A DNA stretch of 42,565 nt from an uncultured Clostridia bacterium (GTDB taxonomy: Bacteria > Bacillota > Clostridia > Christensenellales > UBA1242): positions 1 through 42,565 of the forward strand of contig CALWJY010000006.1 in assembly GCA_944381135.1 (NCBI GenBank), written 5' to 3'. The translations under genes and the position numbers were made by a program. Of this stretch, positions 24,390-35,100 are shown piece after piece (within the stretch, counting starts at the first letter, position 1; each line of letters starts with the position of its first letter). The notes beneath the pieces were generated by a model, which saw nothing but the letters and a program-made list of their open reading frames with translations, did no database searches and had not been told where the DNA came from.

Positions 24390-25513
24390 TGATAAAAAAG
24401 TTGATTGAAAGGCTGAAGAAAGACAGATATTGGTTTAATGTGACGATTTGTTTGGCTCTTGTTTTGTTGCTTTTAAGTGTTCCTTTTTTGCTTGTCCAAT
24501 TTGGAAGGTTTAATGTTTCGGAAACTTCACAACTTTATGAAACGAGGGCTTCAAAATCGGTGTCAGACAAAGTGGTTTTGAAAGATAATGACATTTTTGT
24601 CACAGATGGGGAGGGGTATTATTCAAGCGATTTTTACATTGCAAACCTTTTAGATTCAGTGCGTGTTGATTTTTATGACACCTTAAATTTAAACACTGTT
24701 GATTATGATCTTAATTTTGTCAAGACTCTAAGAGTTGTGCTTGTTGTTGAAGGAGAGGATGGAGTCATCCTTGAAGAAGAGAATGAAGAATTTGGTTCTG
24801 GAATCATAAAGCAGGAAAATGGAAATCAGAGTGGAGGGACGGCTGTTGTTGACCTCAATGAAAACATTGAATTGCAATACGAAACATACACTTCAAGATT
24901 CAACTTTATTCATGAAACTTTGGGTATAAGTTGTTTTGCAACGCTTGAAGTGCACTATGAAATTGATTGTTTTGGCACTGTTAATGGGCATAATTATTCA
25001 TATCAAGACTCCTTTGTAAGTTTCGTTCCGGTGCAGACATCTGGAACTTTAAGTGTTGCAAATCAATACACAAGTTCCACCGCACTGAGTGACAGCGAAA
25101 TCACTTATCATAATGAAGCAAACTATTTTTGGCTGATTTTTGGCTTTTTGCTTGACATTGTTGCAATTGTTTTAATTGGTGTTTTGACTTATGTCATCGT
25201 TCAAAAAATGAGAGAAAATTCTGGGCAGAAGCGTATCAATAAAATAATTGGGCAGTATGAGGACATTTTAGTTAAAATTGAAAAACCTTTGGAAAGAGAT
25301 TTGCCCGTTTTGGAACTTGATTCTTTTGATGATGTTGTGAAAGTTGAAACAGAATTGTCCTCTCCAATCGTATGGCTGTCAGAAAATGAAAAATATGATT
25401 TCTTCATTTATGCTCCACATTTAACCTATCACTATTCTTTTAAGATTTCAGAAGATGAAAAAGAACAGAATGTTGAAAAAGAAAACGCTGAAAATAACAA
25501 AAAAAATTTTTGA
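24389..25513 (+). CDS. DUF5305-like membrane protein
   Basis: The 374-aa protein has an N-terminal membrane helix (FNVTICLALVLLLLSVPFLLV), an extracellular beta-rich region (about 40-235) and a second membrane helix (FWLIFGFLLDIVAIVLIGVLTYVIV, about 245-270). The cytoplasmic end contains LPVLELDSFDDVVKVETELSSP then IVWLSENEKYDFFIYAPHLTYHYSF, the region I associate with DUF5305 ('s-eDLvk-A-e-gkPI'). DUF5305 proteins often sit beside SipW-type signal peptidases in archaea and Firmicutes; function unknown, possibly assembly or anchoring of the exported subunits. GGAGGGG lies 4 bases before ATG 24389; ATG 24386, which overlaps the previous stop by four bases, is an alternative start. Confidence 0.75.
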   Translation: MIKKLIERLKKDRYWFNVTICLALVLLLLSVPFLLVQFGRFNVSETSQLYETRASKSVSDKVVLKDNDIFVTDGEGYYSSDFYIANLLDSVRVDFYDTLNLNTVDYDLNFVKTLRVVLVVEGEDGVILEEENEEFGSGIIKQENGNQSGGTAVVDLNENIELQYETYTSRFNFIHETLGISCFATLEVHYEIDCFGTVNGHNYSYQDSFVSFVPVQTSGTLSVANQYTSSTALSDSEITYHNEANYFWLIFGFLLDIVAIVLIGVLTYVIVQKMRENSGQKRINKIIGQYEDILVKIEKPLERDLPVLELDSFDDVVKVETELSSPIVWLSENEKYDFFIYAPHLTYHYSFKISEDEKEQNVEKENAENNKKNF

Positions 25514-25529
25514 AAATTTAATTTACAAC

Positions 25530-25557
25530 GCCTCTAATTTGTTTTAGAGGCTTTTTG
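25530..25557 (+). terminator. Terminator of the SipW-type operon
   Basis: GCCTCTAA (25530-25537) pairs with TTAGAGGC (25544-25551) around 6 bases, followed by TTTTTGTTTTT. Confidence 0.9.
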
Positions 25558-25632
25558 TTTTTATCATTTTTTTAACTTTTTATTTTAAATGAAAGAAAAA
25601 AATAAAATCTTTTAAATTTTAGTTAAATTTGC

Positions 25633-25661
25633 ATGACAAATTTCGTCAAAAATTTTATAAT
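25633..25661 (+). promoter_or_regulatory. Promoter of the FIST-domain gene
   Basis: ATGACA (25633-25638), a 17-base spacer and TATAAT (25656-25661). The leader of about 100 bases contains an extra GGGGAGGA purine stretch at 25677-25684 with no long ORF behind it. Confidence 0.65.
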
Positions 25662-25767
25662 AGAATTGTGATTAAAGGGGAGGATGTTGTTGCAACTTAA
25701 AATATATTTTTCAATTCCGACACCTTTAAAATGAAATTTGCTTCAAAAAAAAGAGGAGGATGAATTT

Positions 25768-26937
25768 ATGAAAGCATTGACGGGTTTCAGCACAAACAAA
25801 AATGCTCACCAAGCCGGACTTGAAGCAGCCAAAATGGCTGGAAAATCAAAAGACGCAAAATTGGTTTTTGCTTACATGAGTTGTGACTATAAAATTAAGG
25901 ATGTCATCAAAGGCATCAAGGAAGTTTATGATTGCCCTGTGATTGGAAACACAAGTTTCACAGGAGTCATCATGCCAGAGGGATATGTTGGTGGCGACCA
26001 ACCTTTTGTTGGAATTATGGTGCTTTGCGATGCCAACATGGTGGTTGGCGTTGGCTTTGCTGACAGAAAGGCATATCAAAGTGCAAGGGATGCGGGCGAA
26101 AGTGCCACAAAACATGCACGAATCATGACAAAAATGCCATATAACGACGAGCCAGATTTGATGTATATGACGGCAAGCCCAACCGAAGAGGAATTTTTCC
26201 TTAAGGGCGCAAACAAGGTTGTTGGGCGTGTGCCTCTTTTTGGCGGTTCTGCTGCAGACAACACAATTGAAGGCAATTGGAAACTCTATCTTGACGGAAA
26301 AGTGACAGACGAGGGAGTGGCTGTTGCTTTGATTTACATGAAAGGCAATTTTGTCAACGAGTTTACGGGGGCATATCGCGAAACTTCCGACATGGGCATC
26401 ATCACAAAAGTTGAGGGCACAAGAAGACTTGTTTCCATTGATGGCGTTCCTGCAGTCAAGAAATATGCAAAGTGGAGAGGAATGAAAACAAGCGAACTTA
26501 TGGGAAACAAACTTCTTTCTGCAACAATCACAAGTCCACTTGGTGTGAAAGACAGACTTGGAGATTTGATTGCCATTCGTCACCCTATGTTTGCAAATGA
26601 CGACTTCTCAATGAACATTGGTGCCAACCTTGCAGAAGGCACAACAGTCATCAGAATGGAAGCAAGTGTGGACGAACTCATCAGTTCCGTTGGTGAAACT
26701 TTGAAGAAATTGAACGCAAGACTTGAAAAACCTGCAGTGTGCTATCACCTCATTCACTGCGGTGGAAGAAGAGCAGGCATTGACAGCAGAATTGATGAGG
26801 TCTATGAGGAAATCAAGAAAAATGTCAATGGCGTTCCCTTCATAATGGAATTCACATTTGGTGAATATGGATTTGTTGATGATGGCAGAAACACAACAGG
26901 TGGACTTATGCTTTCATTCACTGCGTTGACAAAATAA
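25768..26937 (+). CDS. FIST N- and C-domain protein (putative sensory protein)
   Basis: The 389-aa soluble protein has a FIST_N domain (about 1-215: LVFAYMSCDYKIKDVIKGIKE, CPVIGNTSFTGVIMPEGY, VPLFGGSAADN) and a FIST_C domain (about 225-385: PAVCYHLIHCGGRRAG, PFIMEFTFGEYGFVDDGRNTTGG). FIST domains are predicted small-ligand sensors, usually joined to or beside histidine kinases, GGDEF proteins or chemoreceptors. Here the gene is alone with its own promoter; the next gene is an aldehyde dehydrogenase 250 bases on. The start at ATG 25768 has AGGAGG 8 bases upstream; the open frame extends 10 codons further but those overlap the ribosome binding site. No signal peptide or membrane segment. Confidence 0.85.
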   Translation: MKALTGFSTNKNAHQAGLEAAKMAGKSKDAKLVFAYMSCDYKIKDVIKGIKEVYDCPVIGNTSFTGVIMPEGYVGGDQPFVGIMVLCDANMVVGVGFADRKAYQSARDAGESATKHARIMTKMPYNDEPDLMYMTASPTEEEFFLKGANKVVGRVPLFGGSAADNTIEGNWKLYLDGKVTDEGVAVALIYMKGNFVNEFTGAYRETSDMGIITKVEGTRRLVSIDGVPAVKKYAKWRGMKTSELMGNKLLSATITSPLGVKDRLGDLIAIRHPMFANDDFSMNIGANLAEGTTVIRMEASVDELISSVGETLKKLNARLEKPAVCYHLIHCGGRRAGIDSRIDEVYEEIKKNVNGVPFIMEFTFGEYGFVDDGRNTTGGLMLSFTALTK

Positions 26938-27143
26938 TGTTTTTTGAGTTTTGAGAAAAAGAGTTGTTGCAAATGCAAAATTGTGAATTAAATTTTCAAC
27001 TGCTAAGAGCACAAAAATGAAAAACTTAAAGTTCAAGAAAACTTAAAAACTGAAGAACTTGCAAAATAAAAAAAATAAAAAATACGAAAAAATAGGCAAA
27101 ATTTAATGAAAAATCAATAAAAAACTGTAATTTTTGTTAAATT

Positions 27144-27172
27144 TTGATTAAAAATCGGAAATTTTATAAAAT
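27144..27172 (+). promoter_or_regulatory. Promoter of the aldehyde dehydrogenase gene
   Basis: TTGATT (27144-27149), a 17-base spacer and TAAAAT (27167-27172). The 250-base gap before it is A-rich and shows no clear terminator for the FIST gene. Confidence 0.5.
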
Positions 27173-27187
27173 TAAGGAGGATGAAAT

Positions 27188-28624
27188 ATGCAATGCATAA
27201 TCAATGGAAAATGGGTGGATGCAAGTGATAAATCCACAATGGACATTGTCAATCCATACACCGGAAAAGTGATTGACAAAGTGCCAAATTGCACAGAAAA
27301 GGATGTTAATCATGCAGTTGAAGGTGCAAAGAAAGCGGGCGAAAGTTGGGCAAAAATGCCGGTCTATAAAAAATGCGAAATCTTGGAAAAATTTGTTGTG
27401 CTTGTTCAAGAAAATGTTGACGATTTGGCAAAAACGCTTTGCTGTGAGACAGGCAAACCAATCACACAAGCCTATGCCGAAATGGCAAATTTGCCAATCG
27501 CATTCAAGGCTTTCATGGAAAAAGCAAAACATCTCTATGGCAATGTTGTGCCAGCAGGGACGGAAGCAGGACAGGATAAAACCATTCAAATCACAGTGAG
27601 AGAACCTCTTGGAGTTATGGTGGCAATCATTCCTTTCAACTTTCCAATTGACCTTTTCGACCAAAAGATTGCACCAGCAATTTTGGCTGGAAACACAATC
27701 ATTGTCAAACCACCTCATCAAAACCCATCCACAATCATCAAACTTGTTTGGCTTATGCATGAGGCTGGCGTTCCAAAAGGTGTTGTTCAAGTGTTGACAG
27801 GCGAGGGTGCAAAGGTTGGAAACGCTTTGGCAAGACATAAGGATGTGCACGGAATCACTTTCACGGGTTCGACTGCTGTTGGAAAGTTGACCTATCTCAA
27901 CGGCGCCGAACATCTTGCACATGTGGCGCTTGAACTTGGCGGAAACGATGCATTCATTGTGCTTGATGATGCGGATGTTGACCTTGCTGTTGAAGAAATG
28001 GTTTGGGGCAGAATGTACAACACCGGGCAAGTTTGCTGTGCAAGCAAAAGGTTCATCATTCAAAAAGGCATTTTGAAAGAATTTGAAGAAAAGGCAAAAG
28101 CAAGAATTTCCAAATTGGTGATTGGAAACCCACGAGACAAAAAGACGGAAATTGGCGTGCTTGTCACAAAAGAGGCGTGCGAAAAAGCCGTTGCCCAAGT
28201 TGAGAATGTTGTGAAACAAGGCGGAAGAATCATCTATGGCGGAAAACATGATGGGGCATTCTTCGAGCCAACAATCATCACTGACATTCCAAAAACTGCA
28301 GATGTTGCAAAGGATGACGAAATTTTTGCGCCAGTTGTCAGCATAATTCCATGCGAAGATGTGGAAGAGGCAATTGAAATTGCCAATTCTTCTTCGTTTG
28401 GGCTTTCAAGTTGTGTGTTCACAAAAGACATGAAAACCGCTTTTGATGTTGCGACCAGAATGAAAGCAGGTGGAGCAGTCATCAATGGTGCAAGTTTCCA
28501 CCGAAGTTTTGAAATGCCATTTGGTGGCTATGGCGACTCTGGAATTGGCACTGAGGGTGTTATGAGCACATTCGACCAAGTGACCAAAACCAAAACAATC
28601 ACACTGAAAAACATTTTGAAATAA
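27188..28624 (+). CDS. NAD(P)-dependent aldehyde dehydrogenase
   Basis: Oxidises an aldehyde to the acid with NAD(P)+. The 478-aa protein shows the ALDH superfamily set: MVAIIPFNFPIDL, NTIIVKPPHQNPST (cofactor-binding Lys), FTGSTAVGKL, the general base in VALELGGNDAF (E249), the catalytic Cys in GQVCCASKRF (C283), and the C-terminal SFHRSFEMPFGGYGDSGIGTEG. The closest feel is to the lactaldehyde/succinate-semialdehyde/glyceraldehyde-3-phosphate (non-phosphorylating) group, but the substrate cannot be fixed by eye. GGAGG lies 7 bases before ATG 27188. It is a single gene; no microcompartment or alcohol dehydrogenase partner is nearby. Confidence 0.93.
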   Translation: MQCIINGKWVDASDKSTMDIVNPYTGKVIDKVPNCTEKDVNHAVEGAKKAGESWAKMPVYKKCEILEKFVVLVQENVDDLAKTLCCETGKPITQAYAEMANLPIAFKAFMEKAKHLYGNVVPAGTEAGQDKTIQITVREPLGVMVAIIPFNFPIDLFDQKIAPAILAGNTIIVKPPHQNPSTIIKLVWLMHEAGVPKGVVQVLTGEGAKVGNALARHKDVHGITFTGSTAVGKLTYLNGAEHLAHVALELGGNDAFIVLDDADVDLAVEEMVWGRMYNTGQVCCASKRFIIQKGILKEFEEKAKARISKLVIGNPRDKKTEIGVLVTKEACEKAVAQVENVVKQGGRIIYGGKHDGAFFEPTIITDIPKTADVAKDDEIFAPVVSIIPCEDVEEAIEIANSSSFGLSSCVFTKDMKTAFDVATRMKAGGAVINGASFHRSFEMPFGGYGDSGIGTEGVMSTFDQVTKTKTITLKNILK

Positions 28625-28802
28625 ACAAGTTTTGCAATATAAAAACTATTTCAATTTTTTTGAAAAAAACTGTCAAAAACAACAAAGAAAGTGTTGCATA
28701 TGTTTTTCGTTGTCAAATCTTAAAATGGAATTATTTTCTGTAAGGATGAAATTGTTTTCAGTTTTTCTTAAATTCATTGCGATGTTGTGATATAATCAAA
28801 CT

Positions 28803-28901
28803 ATGAGCATAAATTTTATTCTTTCGCAAGTTGTGGGTGGCGTTGCACTTGTTTTGGTTAAAACTATTAAACAAAAAGAGATTTTTCGACACGACTTTTG
28901 A
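28803..28901 (+). pseudogene. 32-codon leaderless ORF, possible remnant of a membrane-protein gene
   Basis: An extended -10 box TGATATAAT (TATAAT at 28791-28796) stands 6 bases before ATG 28803, the same layout as other leaderless starts here. The frame codes for MSINFILSQVVGGVALVLV and then TIKQKEIFRHDF before TGA. The first 19 residues look like the N-terminus of a YgjV-type inner-membrane protein, but the rest is missing and repeat-like sequence follows. I read it as the stump of a gene cut by a repeat insertion or deletion; a genuine mini-protein cannot be excluded. Confidence 0.35.
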
Positions 28902-28942
28902 AAAAATGTGTTTTGCTGTTTTGTTTAATTTCAAATGTCGGC

Positions 28943-29037
28943 TCAGAATGACGAAAAAAGGTTGCCGAATGTCATTCAAACCGAAGTGGAAGAATCTCGG
29001 CAACCATAAAATAAGAAAAATTGATGCCAGAATGACG
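28943..29037. repeat. Decayed inverted-repeat element upstream of the giant gene
   Basis: Perfect 9-base arms GGTTGCCGA (28960-28968) and TCGGCAACC (28997-29005) enclose a 28-base core containing GTCATTC, CGAAGTGG and AAGAATC, which resembles dispersed intergenic repeats of the GTCATTC...GAAGAATCTC kind. CAGAATGACGA occurs on both sides (28943-28953 and about 29027-29037). The 523 bases between the aldehyde dehydrogenase and the giant gene hold only this, the 32-codon ORF and the giant gene's promoter region. Confidence 0.55.
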
Positions 29038-29147
29038 AGAGAAAGTGGCGATTTGAAAAAAAATTGAAATATGTCGAAATTGTTTGGTTGTTTTGGTGAA
29101 TTTGTGATATTATAAAAATGAAAATATTTTTTTAAAGGGGTTTTGAT

Positions 29148-32100
29148 ATGAAAAAGGTCAAGGCTTTTGGAATTTTTGGTGCCTGTGCAATGATGGTTGC
29201 GGGTGGGGGATTTTTGGCCACCGCAAATTTGCAAAACAGCGCTGACGCGATTTATTCTGATGACACAACCTCCTATGTGAAAGTGGATGAAATTTGGGAC
29301 GGAACGCAGTTTGACGCAGACAACTTGAACACCCTTTTGCAATATGTGACAGGTGACGCTGATGCCAGCGTGACCGGTGAAAATTTGACTGACACCATGA
29401 GCGAACTTGACCGCCTTGCAACAATCAAAACAACTTCTGCGGACATCCGTGGAAAAGGTGTGAATGACAAATCGAACGAGCAAGATGTGATTGTCAGGTT
29501 TGGTGGGCTGGATTGGCAGGTTGTCTATTTGTCCAAAGACCGTGACGGAAACGACATCCTCACACTTTGGCTTTCAAGCAGCAAACAAGATGCATGGAAT
29601 GAAAGGCTTTCGAATGAAGGCCTTTATTTTGGTTTTATTGACGGCTCGCTCTACTCCGATTGGGCACTATATTGGAGTACTAGTACACTTGGAGATTATC
29701 CAATAAATATGTATGGAACATCATATATTCGTGCAGTGACTCTGAACAATGGTGGTGCATATGCCACAGGAGATACAACATTAAGTGAAGTGTGGGCACA
29801 GGATGCCAACAATGTGTTTGCGATGTTCACAATGGACAATGTGGCTGGAAGTGTGACGGACTTTTTGGTGACACCAAGTCAAGTGGCATGGCAAGAGACT
29901 GAGAGTGCTGTGGAACAAGGTATACGAAGTGATTATATTTTGTCAAATGAAGCCTATGGGTTGCCAAGCAGTGGGAATAATTATTCAATTTTTAACTACA
30001 TTCCAAAATCTGGATATACTGATTGGGCAAATGATACGATTTGGCTTCCAAGTGTGACAGAGACGGGCTATGATAACACACATATTGGCATTTGGGACAC
30101 ATCCACAGAGCAAAGACGAAATATCTCTTCTTCGACCTCTTCTGTTGGGAGTGTTGGTTCAGAAAGTGGAGATGCATATCGATATTCTTGGCTTCGTTCC
30201 ACCACGTACAATTCTTCTTCAACTTTGTATAATCTAAGTCCTTCGGGTTCATCTTCGTCAAGCTATGCCGTTAACAGGTCGCATGCTGTGCGTCCAGCGC
30301 TGCACTTGAATTTGAATTCGGCATTGTTGAATGCTGTGGGTGGAGAAAGTGACACATCAGCAGATTTAGCATTTGCAAGCGTTTCGCTTTTAAGTTTAGA
30401 TTATGATGGCGAAGAAATAGTGCCTAACATTAGTGTAAAATTTAATGGTGTAGAATTAGAAAATGAGAAAGATTTTACTATGACTTTCTCAAACAACTTT
30501 GAAGAAGATTTTGTCAATGTGACTATATTAGGAATTGGGAATTATTATGGTTTTAAAGAAGTTAATCTTAACACAAATATATATTCTTCAAATGTTTATG
30601 TTTCAGAAATATGGGATGGAAATAAGTTTAATGAAAATCGTCTTAACATGCTTTTACAGTATGTGACAGGACTTGAAAATGCGGATATTTCAAACAATTT
30701 GACTGACACGATGAATCGTTTGGAATATTTGGCAAGCGGAGAAGAAACTTCGGCAGAAATTCGTACTAATGTTGTTAATTTTAAGAATTCAAATCAAGAT
30801 GTTGTTGTTCAATTTGGTGGGTTGGAATGGGAAGTGGTCTATCTTTCAAAAGACCGTGACGGAAATGACATCTTGACGCTTTGGCTGAACAGCAGTCAGC
30901 AGGATGCATGGGCAGGCAGAGCAGTAGATGAGGGAGAATTTTATGGTTTTGTTGATGGTTCTCTTTATTCAGATTTTTCAGCAAACTGGACAAGAGGTTC
31001 TTGGAGCGGAAGTTTGACATATCCGTCTGGCATGTATGGCTCATCATATATAAGATCTGTAACATTAAATTGTGGAGGAAATTATGCTACAGATTATAAT
31101 CGTACACAACAATATGAACAGAATTCAAATAGTGTGTTTGCAATGTTCACAATGGATGAAGTTGAAGGAAGTGTGACAGACTTTTTGGTGACTCCAAGTC
31201 AGGTGGCGTGGCAAGAAACAGAAAGCAGTTATGCTGAGGGAGTTTACGGAGGTGGTGGTGTAAGAGATTATGTTTTTCCGAATGAAGCTTATGGTACACC
31301 GAGTGAAGGTATTCTACCAAGTGAAGACAGTTATACTGGTACAAAATATACACGATGGTCGAATGATTATTTATGGCTTCCAAGTGCTACAGAAGTAGGA
31401 ACAAGTAATATAATAGGGATATGGAAAACTTCTACCGAGCAACGAATGGATGCATCTTTCACTGTAGCAAGTACAGAAGGTTATGTTGGTTCGGGAAATA
31501 TTAATTCATCGTATCTCCGCAATGGTTCTTGGTTGAGGAGTGCAGATACTGGATTAAATTATGCAAAATATGTTTCTTATAATGGAATAGTAAATGTTGC
31601 TACTTTTGGTGGTAGAGTGAGTAGTTCTTATGCAGTACGCCCTGCTCTTCACTTGAATTTAAGTTCGGCAATTTTAAGTTTGGTTGGGGATGAAAGCAAA
31701 GATTTGGCAAATGCTGGAATTGAAGAAATTGAAAATCAAGAATGGACAGGCGAAGAGGTTGAGCCAAACGTTGTGGTCAACTATGATGGAGTGGAACTTC
31801 AAGTGGGAATTGACTACAGCGTTGAATTTTTTGACAATGTGGACATGGGTGTGGCAAGTTTCACAATTTCGGCTGTGGAAGGAAGTGGATATGTTGGCAC
31901 AAAAACTTCTTATTTTGTGATTGGTGAAGAGCCTGATGTGGCAAATGCCACAATTGTGTTGATTGACTCTTATGAATGGACAGGCTCGGCAGTTGTGCCA
32001 CAGGGTATTGTGGTGGACTATTATGGCAGTCCGCTTGAACTAAATGCAGAATATTCTTTGGAAATTTCAAATAACACAAATCTTGGCACGGCAAGTTTGA

Positions 32101-35100
32101 CAATCACAGGAAAAGGGTTCTACTCTGGCACGCAAGAGACGACCTTTGAAATTGTTCAGCGAAGTTTGGAAACTGTTGGGAGAATTTCGGTCAGTCCACT
32201 TGGTGACCATGATTTTACGGGTGACTGGATTGAACCAAACTTCACTGTGACGGACACAAGTTTGGGGACAACATTGCAATCTGGAACAGATTTTACATAT
32301 CAATTTTCGGACAACACGAATGTGGGAATGGCAACACTGACACTGACGGGAATTGGAAACTATGCGGGGACAATCAGCAGAACGTTCTACATCAATCCAA
32401 TCAGTTTGTCAGCTGGTTCGTTTACACTGAGCAGGACAAGTTTTGAATATTCTGGACAAACGCAAGTGCCATACCTTTCATATGTTGTGGATGGTGTTCC
32501 ACTTGTGAGAGACAGGGACTTTGAGATTGAATATCGTCTTGGCACGACGGACGGGACTGTGGTGGAAAATCCAACTGAGGTTGGGACATACTACATCGTT
32601 TTGACGGGCAAAGGGAACTATACGGGCGGAAACTCGACAAGTTTTCAGATTGTGAGAGGAAACATTGTTTCGGACAGCATCACTTTGAGTCAAGATTCCT
32701 ACACTTTCAATCAGCAGGTGCAAAAGCCTGATGTGACGGTGGAAGTGCAAGGCAGAACGCTGATGGCTGGCGAGGACTTCTCCTTGGAAATCAGGCGAGG
32801 TTCGGCAACAGGCGAAATTGTGGAAAATCCAACTGAAGCAGGGACATATTATGTTGTTGTGACTGCAATGGGAGACAGTTACACCGGCACGGCATACAAG
32901 ACATTCACCATTTCGACAGTCAGCATTGCGGGTGCAACTTTGACACTTGCAGATGCAAGAGAGGAGAGAGTTTATGCTGGAAGTCCTGTGACTGTGGAAG
33001 TGGAAAGTTTGGTGACGGACATTGCAAACGGAAGTTTGGTGGTGCCTGAAAGCGGATATGACATCTCTTATGTCAACAACGAAGGTGCTGGAACTGCCAC
33101 GGTGACGCTGACAGGAAAGGGAAGCTATGTGGGTTCGGTTTCGGCAGATTTTGTCATCACGCCTGGAACGCTTTCCTCTGTTTTGATTGATGTTGACGGA
33201 ATAAGTGGGCAAGGAAATGTGGTGGTGCCATTTAAGGGCAGTGCCTACGGAACCCCTACTGTGACCGTTTTTGATACGAATGCTTATGAGGTGAACGCAA
33301 ACGATTTTTCTGTGACATTTTCTTCTGCAGATTTCACAAATGCTGGGGTGATTCGTGTGACAGTTGTGCCAAAGCAGAACGGAACATATTTGAACTATCG
33401 CGGAACGGTGAACGGGACAATTACGATTGAAAGGTTGGACATCTCTGAACTTGCAGAGGTGAGTGTGACATCAACGCACACCTATGACGGAAAAGAACAA
33501 ATTCCAAATGTGAGTGTGATGTTGGACGGAAGACCTCTTTCGGTGGACACGGACTTTTCTTTGACATACGCAAACAACACCAATGCTGGCGAGGCAACTG
33601 TGTTTGTGACATTCAGAGGAAATTTCCAAGGTGTCATCACAGAAACTTTTGAAATTGCAAAGAGAAGTTTTGCAAATGTGACCGCGGAAATTGCTGAACA
33701 GGAATTTTCGGGAAGTCAAATTCGACCTGATGATTTTGCTGTTTTCGACATGATTGACGGCGAGCGAGTGCAATTGGGTGCGGAGGACTTTGAAATTTCG
33801 GGCTATGGCGAAAACCTTAATGTTGGGGTTGGAACGGTGACGATTGCCGGCACGGAGAACGGAAACTTCTCGGGCAGTGCAACACTTGAATTTGACATTG
33901 TGGCAAAAGCTTTGACAGACGACATGATTTCTGTTTCAGATGTTGAATTTGACGGAGAAGTGAACGAGGCTGAGGTTGTGGTGCGTTTTGGTGGCACAAC
34001 TTTGGAAGTGACGGAAGACTATTTGGTGGAATATCAAGGCGACACGGTGAATGTTGGGCAGGTGACTGTGGTGATTTCTGCTGCTGCGAGCGGAAACTTC
34101 TCGGGAACTGCACAGGCAACATATCAAATCACACCGCGTTCAATTTCAGGTGTGACAATTCAAATCAGCGGAACTTACACATACAACCGCGAAAAACAAA
34201 CGGTGAATTTCACCGCTGTGGATGAAGAGTTGGCTGGCGTGACACTTACAACTGCCGATTTTGATGTTTCATATGAAAACAACACCAATGCGGGAAGCGC
34301 GACGCTGATTTTGACAGGCAAGGGGAACTATGAGGGCTCGGCGAGTGAAAACTTCACGATTGAAAGGGCGCAAGTTTCTGCTGTGACGCTTGCAAGCACA
34401 GGTGCGGTTTATGACGGAGAGGCGCAGGATATTGAAATTTCTTCTGTGACTGCAACAGGCGGAGTGGTGCTGTTGCCGGATGAATATTCGATTTCTTATT
34501 CGCCTTCTGGACGAATTAATGCAGGAAATGTGACCGTGACAGTGAGCGCAATCAATTCCAATTTCACTGGAAATGCTCAAACAACTTTTGTCATCTCTCC
34601 TGCTGTGATTAGTGGCGTTTCGTTGGTGGCAAACTCGGTGATTTTTGACGGAAATTCTCATGTGCCTCAAATCAGCAGAGTTTGGACGGAAAATGGCTTG
34701 ACTTTGCAGACAAGCAATTTCAACATTTCATACACAAGAGGTGGCTCGGCAACGAGCGACTTCACATCACAAGGAACGATTGTTGTTTCAATTTCTTCAA
34801 ATTCTTCTAATTTTGTTGTTGAGAGCGCTGTTTCGGCAAACTTCACAATTGGAACGAAAAACATTGCTGATGGCGATGTGACGATTAGATATTTCACATC
34901 CGACAATCAAGAACTTTTGACTGACCAAACATATATTGGGCAGAGCGTCTATCCTGTCATCACTTTTGATGGCGACAACTTGACACGAGATGTGGACTTC
35001 TCTTATACAATCACCGATTCTGAGGGCGAAGAGATGACTGTGTTTGAAAATGCCGGAGACTTTGTTTTGACAATCACGGGCGAAGGAAACTTCTCGGGTT

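Noticed and set aside
27164..28249. 361-residue open frame on the minus strand opposite the aldehyde dehydrogenase
   Set aside because: Rich in Cys, His and Phe with no ribosome binding site or domain; it is a codon-bias shadow of a clearly conserved gene.
28758..29483. 241-residue minus-strand frame upstream of and overlapping the giant gene
   Set aside because: Overlaps the signal-peptide region of the giant gene and the repeat element; no family features and no start signals.
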